Source: JBGPHT01 sp041484525 (lineage in GTDB: Bacteria > Acidobacteriota > Terriglobia > Bryobacterales > Bryobacteraceae). Taken from it: 18,536 bases of DNA. Within the stretch, counting starts at the first letter, position 1, and every line of letters begins with the position of its first letter. The position numbers and the translations under genes are program-made. Shown in pieces: positions 10,001 through 15,817 of this stretch. The notes beneath the pieces were generated by a model. The model was not told where the DNA came from. It made no database searches and saw nothing but the letters and a program-made list of their open reading frames with translations. The DNA lies in NCBI GenBank assembly GCA_041484525.1, contig JBGPHT010000152.1:1-18536 (forward strand), written 5' to 3'.

Positions 10001-10144
10001 AACCGCATGTACGTTTTGTCCACCGTGGCCGGTGTGCCCACGCTGACGTATCAATCGAACGTCGGCCAGGTCACCGCGTCGCAGGGATTCCCGGACGGCA
10101 CCGTGGCGCGCCGCTTGCAACTCGGCTTGCGCTTCGTCTGGTAA
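7052..10144 (+). CDS. TonB-dependent receptor, Oar-like, with carboxypeptidase-regulatory-like domain
   Basis: A 1,030-residue outer-membrane protein. The signal peptide is cleaved after AFA (residue 20). Residues about 24-112 are a carboxypeptidase-regulatory-like beta-sandwich (GAVSGTVRDATGASIPDAQV, later GYTVTITKQGF). Next is the plug domain, with QQIQDLPINGRR, FRGIAGGNSFLTDGNDTTNQ and QEFQVVSNNYSAEFGRATGG. The rest is the 22-strand barrel; examples are DFSVFAQDQYKVTPRLTLNL, FAPRIGFAYS and VSYTWSHAID. The C-terminus LGLRFVW ends in an aromatic residue, the usual BAM recognition signal. This receptor type is greatly expanded in Acidobacteria and is usually linked to uptake of large substrates such as glycans or peptides; the substrate here is unknown. 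No SusD partner is present. It is transcribed alone, from a strong Shine-Dalgarno sequence, divergently from yggS. Confidence 0.93.
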   Translation: MKKAIALYVFSLAYAAGAFAQSVAGLGAVSGTVRDATGASIPDAQVIVANESKGIRRALNTTEAGLFSAPSLVPATGYTVTITKQGFNQYQLKELQVLVGQDISLSVVLGVAGTATQVEVEAIAPIVDSTKTDVSQVIGSQQIQDLPINGRRVDSFVLLSPAVVPDGTFGLISFRGIAGGNSFLTDGNDTTNQYYNENAGRTRIASQISQDAVQEFQVVSNNYSAEFGRATGGVVNTVTRSGSNDFHGTGYWFFRNQEFNAKDTFATINPQEKRNQLGVSAGGKILKDKLFYFANYEMMRRDFPLIASISAAGSSLFDTSGNFIATCTASAAQCETARRFLDRQFQTLSRTANQDLGFGKLDWRPTERNAFSFSLNLLRWVSPNGLQTQAVLNNGNGVGNNVNSSVRAKYGRATWTAIPTSTAVNEARFGWYNDKQFDYPNDKLAIPGIGFLGINVTGQSLLGTATDYPRLNPLENRFQYADTLTWTHGRHTLKFGGDITRTEDFTNLLFNRTGTYTFPSWTALALDFSGNTAGNKDWSTFTQTIGNPIVDLYITDFSVFAQDQYKVTPRLTLNLGLRYDYTKLPQPTLTNPDYPATGRIPGYNKEFAPRIGFAYSLDAENKTVVRAGYGIFYGRYPGGLINTFFLGNGLYQKSISLNSNTASDKAAGPVFPNILPNSGAFNPPAGSVSLNIASKDFRTPYTEQGDIAIERQLRTDMSLTASYIWSRALHLTSVNDINIGAPVCCVTYRVNDATGNQTGSYTTPIYVRQNRVNPNYARINIVDAGLNSWYNAFALQLNKRMSHSITGSVSYTWSHAIDEGQGGAGTPNIFASGGPQTYAPGDYSGEKGTSTLDIRQRFGVSAVWSPVLTHSQTAAAKYLVNNWQLAILAFVNTPPHATPTVQVSTTPAPTGFTSANNGTLNGYTSGGLGGRVPFLPINSLDVGRAAKMDVRLSKMIPVTERAKAMFTFDAFNVFNHPYYSSVNNRMYVLSTVAGVPTLTYQSNVGQVTASQGFPDGTVARRLQLGLRFVW

Positions 10145-10163
10145 GTAAGTAAGAAGCTCTTGT

Positions 10164-10189
10164 GGGGCAGGGCTTGACCGTCCTGCCCC
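10164..10189. terminator. Palindrome between convergent genes, copy 2
   Basis: GGGGCAGGGC (10164-10173) and GTCCTGCCCC (10180-10189) form a 10-bp stem (one G-U pair) around the 6-base loop TTGACC. It sits 19 bases after the receptor stop and 7 bases from the stop of the convergent zinc-ribbon gene, so it can end both transcripts. There is no U-tract. It shares the core GGGGCAGG...CCTGCCCC with the element at 2695-2723. Confidence 0.55.
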
Positions 10190-10196
10190 TCTGGTC

Positions 10197-10391
10197 CTAT
10201 TCGTCCGGCGCCTCCACCACACCCGCCCCCTGTCCTGCCTGCGCGTAAAATCTTCTCCCGCAAAATCGGCAGTGCCTGGGAATTCGCCCAAGCTTCCACA
10301 TGAGGGCGTCCAACATTCCGCGCGGCATCGAGGGAGCGATATCCCGGCTGAAGCAGCGCGGGCATCGCAAATCGCCCGGCCGGATGTCCAT
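10197..10391 (-). CDS. Small zinc-ribbon protein of unknown function
   Basis: A 64-residue protein from the ATG at 10391 (MDIRPGDLRCPRCFSRDIAP). It has two CxxC knuckles, CPRC near residue 10 and CRFC near residue 42, followed by GRRFY. This is the pattern of a four-cysteine zinc ribbon. There is no signal peptide or membrane segment. The frame extends 6 codons further to a TTG at 10409; ATG is preferred, though no clear Shine-Dalgarno sequence is seen for either. Small zinc-ribbon proteins of this layout are common in Acidobacteria, but I know no function. It is convergent with the receptor gene and divergent from proline dehydrogenase. Confidence 0.7.
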   Translation of the reverse strand: MDIRPGDLRCPRCFSRDIAPSMPRGMLDALMWKLGRIPRHCRFCGRRFYAQAGQGAGVVEAPDE

Positions 10392-10400
10392 GGGGTTATT

Positions 10401-10419
10401 GACTTCCAAACCGGAAGTC
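10401..10419. repeat. Short inverted repeat upstream of the zinc-ribbon gene
   Basis: GACTTCC (10401-10407) and GGAAGTC (10413-10419) are perfect 7-bp arms with the 5-base spacer AAACC. It lies directly upstream of the zinc-ribbon ATG and in the divergent region before proline dehydrogenase. It could be an operator or a leader hairpin; the arms are short, so chance is possible. Confidence 0.35.
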
Positions 10420-10481
10420 TAACAGAAGCCCGGTAGTGCGGGCACGCCGGAAAAATCGCACATGATGTTAGCCTAAACTTC

Positions 10482-11390
10482 GTGCGCAGCCTCTTCCTGT
10501 TCCTGTCCCGCCGCAAGCGCCTGCGGAAATGGATGGAAACCTCCCCGTTGGCCAGACGCCTCTCCACCCGATTCGTCGCCGGCGAAACGCTCGATCGGGT
10601 GCTGGCCGTCAGCCGCGATCTCAATGCCCAAGGGATTGCCGTGACGCTCGACCACCTCGGCGAAAGCGTGACCTCTCTCGAGGAAGCTTCCGCGGCGCGC
10701 GACGTCTATCTGCGCACTCTCGCCGCTATTCACGATTCCGGTATCCAGGGCAACGTCTCCCTCAAGCTCACGCAGTTCGGCCTGGACCTCTCTCATGACC
10801 AGTGCCTCGCCAACGTGGAGCAACTTGTCCGGCGCGCGGCCGAGCTCAAGACGTTCGTGCGCGTCGATATGGAATCGAGCGCCTATACGGATCGCACGCT
10901 CGACCTCGTCTTCCGACTGCACCAGTTGTACGGCGCCGTGGGAGTCGTCATCCAGTCCTACCTGCACCGCAGCCAGGCGGACATCGAAAAACTGTGCGCC
11001 GCCCGAATCCGCGTCCGCCTATGCAAGGGCGCGTACCTCGAACCGGCCACGGTCGCATTCCCGGACAAGGCGCAAGTGGACACAGAATACGTCCAACTGA
11101 TGCAATTCCTCCTCGACCGCGGTGACTATCCCGCCATCGCTACGCATGACGAGAAAATGATCGAGGCCACCAAGGCTTACGCCGCCCAAAAGAACATCTC
11201 CCGCGACGCCTTCGAGTTCCAGATGCTCTACGGAATCCGCCGCGACCTGCAGCGCCGGCTCGTCAAGGAGGGCTACCGCGTGCGCGTCTACATCCCTTTC
11301 GGCAAGGCCTGGTACCCGTACTACATGCGTCGTCTGGCCGAGCGGCCGGCCAACGTTCTCTTCATTCTGCGCAATCTTTTACGGCGCTAA
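10482..11390 (+). CDS. Proline dehydrogenase (monofunctional, FAD-dependent)
   Basis: A 302-residue protein that oxidises L-proline to 1-pyrroline-5-carboxylate, using FAD and passing electrons to quinone at the inner membrane. Family motifs appear in order: SLKLTQFGLD (93-102), RVDMESS (127-133), GVVIQSYLHR (154-163), RLCKGAY (179-185), ATHDE (220-224), FQMLYGIRRD (246-255) and the substrate-binding segment YYMRRLAERPAN (280-291). The length fits the single-domain PRODH type, with no fused P5C dehydrogenase and none nearby. The start is GTG at 10482; the next in-frame ATG is residue 18. No Shine-Dalgarno sequence is visible. It stands alone, followed by a possible terminator. Confidence 0.93.
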   Translation: MRSLFLFLSRRKRLRKWMETSPLARRLSTRFVAGETLDRVLAVSRDLNAQGIAVTLDHLGESVTSLEEASAARDVYLRTLAAIHDSGIQGNVSLKLTQFGLDLSHDQCLANVEQLVRRAAELKTFVRVDMESSAYTDRTLDLVFRLHQLYGAVGVVIQSYLHRSQADIEKLCAARIRVRLCKGAYLEPATVAFPDKAQVDTEYVQLMQFLLDRGDYPAIATHDEKMIEATKAYAAQKNISRDAFEFQMLYGIRRDLQRRLVKEGYRVRVYIPFGKAWYPYYMRRLAERPANVLFILRNLLRR

Positions 11391-11419
11391 CCCGGCATTA
11401 CTTGCGCACGTCATCGGGA

Positions 11420-11446
11420 GGCTAGCATCGCTATGCTAACCATTTT
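11420..11446 (+). terminator. Possible rho-independent terminator after proline dehydrogenase
   Basis: GGCTAGCAT (11420-11428) and ATGCTAACC (11433-11441) form a 9-bp stem with one mismatch and a 4-base loop, followed by ATTTT. It lies 30 bases after the proline dehydrogenase stop and before the next operon. The stem is modest and the T-run short. Confidence 0.45.
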
Positions 11447-11507
11447 CCGCTTGCGCCGCCGCTCCGCAACTTAGAAACTAAAGGTAGGGGCAGAGAGTCT
11501 AACGAGT

Positions 11508-11960
11508 ATGCGCTTCTGGGCCTACTTCGCCGCGAAAGTGGTCGCGGCCGCTGCGGTGCTTTTCGGCCTGCTGGCGCTGCTGAACTGGTTCTGGCCGCCC
11601 GAGCCTCGCTTCTTCAGCTATCACCCGCCGCGCTTCGGATACAATCTCGCCTTTACCCTCTGCGTCCTCGTCTGGTTCCTGCTTTGCACCGGCGCCCTCT
11701 ACCTCATCATCTGGGATCAGCGCTACCGCTGCCGCGTCTGCCTGCGCCGTTTGCGCATGCCTGTCGAAACCGGCTCGTGGAGCCGTATGCTACAACTCGG
11801 CCGGCCGCGCATCGAATACATCTGCCTGTACGGCCACGGCACGTTGAAGGAAGACGAATTTCAAATCTCCGGGGTCGAGGGACCGGAATGGACGCCGCAT
11901 TCGGATGACATGTGGGAGGAGCTTTGCGCCTCCAGTAAGGAGTACGGGAGCGACACGTGA
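11508..11960 (+). CDS. Two-helix membrane protein with a CxxC/CxxxH metal-site motif
   Basis: A 150-residue protein of unknown function. Two hydrophobic helices (about residues 9-28 and 46-68) are separated by a short aromatic and proline-rich loop (FWPPEPRFFSYHPPRFGYN). A soluble domain follows with Cys75-x2-Cys78 and Cys106-x3-His110, a likely single zinc site. The acidic C-terminal tail is rich in Glu, Asp and Ser. The layout suggests an inner-membrane protein with a zinc-ribbon-like domain on one face. I recall similar acidobacterial hypothetical proteins but no function. It overlaps the next gene by 4 bases (GTGA), so the two are probably translated together. Confidence 0.75.
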   Translation: MRFWAYFAAKVVAAAAVLFGLLALLNWFWPPEPRFFSYHPPRFGYNLAFTLCVLVWFLLCTGALYLIIWDQRYRCRVCLRRLRMPVETGSWSRMLQLGRPRIEYICLYGHGTLKEDEFQISGVEGPEWTPHSDDMWEELCASSKEYGSDT

Positions 11961-12301
11961 ACCGCCTGCCGCGATGGCGGATCGCGGTGGCGATCCTGAT
12001 CCTCGCGATTCTCGGGTTCTTCGCCGTACTGTTTTCGCCTATCTACTTCCATAACCTCCAGTTGCAGAATTACGTTGCCGCCCTGACACAAGCCGCGGCC
12101 GGCCAGACCCAGTCCGACGATACGGTGCGCGCCCAGGTGCTGGATAAAGCCCGCCAGCTCAATCTCCCGGTAACGGCAGATAACGTGCACATCGGCCATT
12201 CGCAGAATGGCCTGCGGATCGATGTGCGCTACGTCGTACGAGTCAGCGCCCCCGGCTACACCGTGGACTTGCATTTCTACCCCGGGGCCGGCAGCCGGTG
12301 A
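11957..12301 (+). CDS. Small single-pass membrane protein (possibly DUF4845-like)
   Basis: A 114-residue protein from the GTG at 11957, which overlaps the preceding TGA stop. A signal anchor spans residues about 9-27. The rest is a small alpha/beta exported domain (VRAQVLDKARQLNLPVTADN then VRYVVRVSAPGYTVDLHFYP). Its size, N-terminal anchor and VRAQVLDKA...VDLHFYP layout recall the DUF4845 group, but this is only family memory. It ends 28 bases before the penicillin-binding protein start and probably belongs to the same transcript. Confidence 0.7.
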   Translation: MNRLPRWRIAVAILILAILGFFAVLFSPIYFHNLQLQNYVAALTQAAAGQTQSDDTVRAQVLDKARQLNLPVTADNVHIGHSQNGLRIDVRYVVRVSAPGYTVDLHFYPGAGSR

Positions 12302-12329
12302 GTAACGTAAGCATGGTTTGTCTGTTCTC

Positions 12330-14948
12330 ATGCGAAAATTGGATTTAGTGCCGACCAAAGCGCCAAAGCGGGAGATGAAGTTCAGGATCCCGAAGAACCA
12401 GGGTCTCACCCGCTTCTTCCTGGGACCCGCCGGCCGGATCATCGTCGCCACGCTCGCCCTGTTCTTCATCGTCGGCCTGGGAATTTTTACGTATTTCTAC
12501 GCCCGGTACTCGGCGCTGATCGAGGAAAAACTGCGCGTCGGCCCGTTTGCCAACACGGCCCGGATTTTCGCCGGCGCATCCTCCATCGGCGTGGGCGACG
12601 TGACTTCCCCTCCCGAGATCGCCGCCCAACTGCGCCGCAGCGGATACACCGAAACGCGCGGCAATCCCATCGGCACCTACCTGCTCCACGTCAACTCCAT
12701 CGAGATCTTCCCCGGCGCCGATTCCTACTTCGACCAGGAGGCCGGCGTCATCAAGTTCTCGAGCGGCCGGATCAGCCAGATCATCTCCCTGCGGGACAAT
12801 ACGTCGCGCAGCCAATACCAGCTCGAGCCGCAGCTCATCACCAACGTCTCCGGCCCGGACCGCGAAAAGCGCCGCGTGGTGAAGTTCCGCGACATCCCGC
12901 CGGTCCTGGTCAACGCCGTCATCTCCGCCGAGGATAAGCGCTTCTTCCAGCACTCCGGCTTCGACCCGTTCCGCATCATCAAGGTGGCGTACATCGACAT
13001 CCGGGAGCGCCGCAAGGACCAGGGCGCTTCCACGCTCAGCCAGCAGCTCGCGCGCATGTTCTGGCTGGATCAGGGCAAGCGGTGGGGTCGCAAGTTCGCC
13101 GAGTCGATCATCACCCTGCAGCTCGAGCAGAAGCTCTCTAAGGAGGAGATCTTCGAGGACTACGCGAATGAGGTCGATCTCGGCTATCGCGGCACCTACA
13201 ACATCCGCGGCTTCGGCCAGGCGTCCGAAGTCTACCTCGGCAAAGACCTCGGCCAGATCACGTTGCCCGAGGCCGCCGAACTGGGGGGCCTCATCCAGCG
13301 GCCGGGATACTTCGATCCCTACCGCCACCCCGAGCGCATGAAGGACCGCCGCAACATCGTGCTGAAGCTGATGCGCGAGAACGGCTACATCAACGACCGC
13401 GATTACGCACTCGCCGTCGAAGCTCCCATCGTGGTGCCCAAAGGCGCGGCGCAGTCGCTCGAGGCGCCTTATTTCGTCGACCTGGTGAACGACACGCTGC
13501 AGACGAAATTCCAGGACGCCGACATCCGGTCGAATGCCTTCCGCATCTACACCACGCTCGACCTGAACCTGCAGCGAGCCGCCGCCGACGCCATCCGCGT
13601 GGGCATGCAGTTGGTGGACGACCAGATCAAGAAGCAGCGCCGGTACAAAGGCAAGACGCCGCCCGAAGCGCAGGTTGCGCTGGTGGCGATCGATCCGCAT
13701 ACCGGGGAAGTGAAAGCGCTCGCCGGCGGGCGCAACTACGGCATGAGCCAGCTCAACCATGTGCTGGCCAAACGCCAGCCGGGGTCGATCTTCAAGCCGT
13801 TTGTCTACGCCGCCGCGCTCGATACCGCCATCGAAGGCGGCGCCCACGTCCTCACCCCCAGCAGTACCGTCGTGGACGAGCCCACCACGTTCTGGTTCGA
13901 CGGCCGCCCGTACTCGCCCAAGAATTTCGAAGGTGAGTTCCGCGGTACCGTGACGCTGCGCGAGGCGCTGGCGCACTCGCTCAACGTCGCGACGGTCAAG
14001 GTGGCGGAGACCGTCGGGTACGACGCCGTGGTGGATATGGCCAACCGCGCCGGCATGAATTATAAGATCCAGCCCACGCCTGCCGTGGCGCTCGGTTCTT
14101 ATGAGATAACACCCATCGAAGCGGCCGGCGCATACACCATCTTCGCCAATCAGGGCGAGTACATTAAGCCAGGCTTCCTTACACTGGTGCGTGACCGCGA
14201 GGGCAAGGCGCTTTTCAAGAACAAGGTTGAGCGCAAGCAGGTGCTCGATCCGCGCGTGGCCTACCTGATGACGAACATGATGGAGGAGGTGCTGCGCACG
14301 GGAACCGCCGCCGGCGTGCGCGCCCGCTACAACCTGAACGTCCCGATGGCGGGCAAGACCGGCACCTCGCACGACGGCTGGTTCGCCGGCTACACTTCCG
14401 AACTGCTGTGTATCGTCTGGGTTGGCCTCGACGATTACACCGAGCTCGACCTGCAAGGCGCCCACTCCGCCGCGCCGATCTGGGCCGAGTTCATGAAGCG
14501 CGCCTTGCAATTCCGCGAGTATCGCGACGCCAAGCCGTTCCCGGCGCCCGACGGCATCGTCTCCATCGACATCGATCCGCTTTCCGGAATGCCGGCCACC
14601 CCATCCTGCCCCACCACCCGCACCGAAGTTTACATCGCCGGCACGCAGCCGGTGGGCGCCTGTCCACTCCACGGTGGCGGCCGTACCGTAACAAACGTTA
14701 CTGGATGGGACACCGCGCCTCCGCCTGCGAAGCCGGCCCCGCCAGCCAACGCGGGCGACACCGGCATCAAGGTAACCGGCGGCACCGGCGATGGTCGGGA
14801 AAACGCGCCTCCCGCGTCCCGGCGCGCCGCCCGACAGGACGGAGGCGATCCCCAAGCCGCACAGGACCAGCAATCGCAGCAACCCGCCAAGCCCGGCGAG
14901 AAGAAGAAAGGCATCTTCGGCCGCATCATCGGCGTCTTCAAAAAGTAA
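12330..14948 (+). CDS. Bifunctional class A penicillin-binding protein (PBP1B-like)
   Basis: An 872-residue peptidoglycan synthase, anchored in the inner membrane by one helix (36-56). Residues about 75-165 resemble the UB2H regulatory domain of PBP1B. The GT51 glycosyltransferase domain follows, with catalytic Glu201 in ISAEDKRFF, QGASTLSQQLAR and EIFEDYANEVDLG. The transpeptidase domain carries Ser486 in SIFK, Ser550-x-Asn552 and Lys676-Thr-Gly. A family-typical Cys pair (PSCPTT and GACPLHGG) follows. The last 90 or so residues are Pro/Ala/Gln-rich low complexity ending in the basic amphipathic KKKGIFGRIIGVFKK. It polymerises lipid II and cross-links glycan strands. ATG 12330 is chosen over the TTG at 12318; neither has a good Shine-Dalgarno sequence. 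It follows two small membrane proteins and precedes TPR proteins. Confidence 0.93.
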   Translation: MRKLDLVPTKAPKREMKFRIPKNQGLTRFFLGPAGRIIVATLALFFIVGLGIFTYFYARYSALIEEKLRVGPFANTARIFAGASSIGVGDVTSPPEIAAQLRRSGYTETRGNPIGTYLLHVNSIEIFPGADSYFDQEAGVIKFSSGRISQIISLRDNTSRSQYQLEPQLITNVSGPDREKRRVVKFRDIPPVLVNAVISAEDKRFFQHSGFDPFRIIKVAYIDIRERRKDQGASTLSQQLARMFWLDQGKRWGRKFAESIITLQLEQKLSKEEIFEDYANEVDLGYRGTYNIRGFGQASEVYLGKDLGQITLPEAAELGGLIQRPGYFDPYRHPERMKDRRNIVLKLMRENGYINDRDYALAVEAPIVVPKGAAQSLEAPYFVDLVNDTLQTKFQDADIRSNAFRIYTTLDLNLQRAAADAIRVGMQLVDDQIKKQRRYKGKTPPEAQVALVAIDPHTGEVKALAGGRNYGMSQLNHVLAKRQPGSIFKPFVYAAALDTAIEGGAHVLTPSSTVVDEPTTFWFDGRPYSPKNFEGEFRGTVTLREALAHSLNVATVKVAETVGYDAVVDMANRAGMNYKIQPTPAVALGSYEITPIEAAGAYTIFANQGEYIKPGFLTLVRDREGKALFKNKVERKQVLDPRVAYLMTNMMEEVLRTGTAAGVRARYNLNVPMAGKTGTSHDGWFAGYTSELLCIVWVGLDDYTELDLQGAHSAAPIWAEFMKRALQFREYRDAKPFPAPDGIVSIDIDPLSGMPATPSCPTTRTEVYIAGTQPVGACPLHGGGRTVTNVTGWDTAPPPAKPAPPANAGDTGIKVTGGTGDGRENAPPASRRAARQDGGDPQAAQDQQSQQPAKPGEKKKGIFGRIIGVFKK

Positions 14949-15028
14949 CCTGTAACGCCTACCTGTTCTCTGCAGTTATCATTCCCCCCGTCCCCTCCTT
15001 GTGTTTAAATAAGGCAAAGGATGCCAGT

Positions 15029-15817
15029 ATGGTTTTCCGACCACTCGCTTTTGCGATCTCTGCATTTCTCGTAGGTGGGTGCGCCCTCGCCCAGTCCAAC
15101 GCGATGCTGGACGGCACCAAGACACCGCCCGTCGCTGCGCCCCAACCCTCCCCCGTTCCGCTGTCCCCCGAAACTCGGGGCGATATCTACATGGCCCGCA
15201 AGATGTACCGCGAAGCCATCGAAGCGTTCCGCGAAGGCCCTCCCAGGGACGCGGTGCTGCTCAACAAACAAGGAATCGCTTTCCACCAGTTGCAACAGCT
15301 CGACAACGCCCGGAAGAGCTACGAACAGGCCACGAAGCTCAAACCGGATTATGTCGAGGCCGTCAACAATCTCGGCACCATCTACTACACGAAAAAAAGT
15401 TTTCGGCGCGCCATCGGCTACTACAACCGCGCTATCAAAATGGCGCCGGACTCGCCCAAGTCCGCTTCCATTTACATGAACCTCGGCACCGCTCACTTCG
15501 CGCGCAAGCGATACGACCAGGCCACGGCCGCATACCAGACGGCCATGACCCTCGATCCCGAAGTCTTCGAGCGCCACGGCAACTTCGGCGTGATGCTCGA
15601 AGAGCGCACGGTCGAAGACCGCGCCAAGTTTCACTACTATCTCGCTAAGCTGTACGCCAAGGGCGGCCGGAACGACCTCGCTTTCCAATATCTGCGCAAG
15701 GCGCTCGAAGAAGGCTTCAAGGACAAGAAGAAGCTGACGGAAGATCCCGAGTTCGAGGCTATCCGCAAGCTGCCCGAGTTCGAGCAGCTCCTGACTGCGG
15801 AACATCGTGTGCTCTAG
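15029..15817 (+). CDS. Exported tetratricopeptide-repeat protein
   Basis: A 262-residue protein. The signal sequence MVFRPLAFAISAFLVGGCAL could be cut by signal peptidase I after CALA (before Q22). VGGC is also close to a lipobox, so a lipoprotein cannot be excluded. A Pro-rich linker (31-48) is followed by TPR units, for example ARKMYREAIEAFREG, NKQGIAFHQLQQLDNARKSY, NNLGTIYYTKKSFRRAIGYY and MNLGTAHFARKRYDQATAAY. The start has AAAGG 8 bases upstream. The open frame extends upstream to 14408 inside the penicillin-binding protein gene, but only the part from 15029 is coding. It probably acts as a periplasmic protein-protein scaffold; partners are unknown. It overlaps the next TPR gene by 11 bases. 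Confidence 0.85.
   Translation: MVFRPLAFAISAFLVGGCALAQSNAMLDGTKTPPVAAPQPSPVPLSPETRGDIYMARKMYREAIEAFREGPPRDAVLLNKQGIAFHQLQQLDNARKSYEQATKLKPDYVEAVNNLGTIYYTKKSFRRAIGYYNRAIKMAPDSPKSASIYMNLGTAHFARKRYDQATAAYQTAMTLDPEVFERHGNFGVMLEERTVEDRAKFHYYLAKLYAKGGRNDLAFQYLRKALEEGFKDKKKLTEDPEFEAIRKLPEFEQLLTAEHRVL

Noticed and set aside
8528..10624. 698-codon minus-strand open frame
   Set aside because: Mostly antisense to the TonB receptor and composed of repetitive Val/Arg/Gly/Glu runs; no recognisable motif.
12345..14882. 845-codon minus-strand open frame
   Set aside because: Shadow of the penicillin-binding protein gene; long antisense frames are expected in GC-rich coding DNA.
14408..15817. A 469-residue fusion of PBP C-terminal region with the TPR protein
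   Set aside because: The part before 15029 lies out of frame inside the PBP gene and is compositionally random; a signal peptide and Shine-Dalgarno sequence mark 15029 as the true start.
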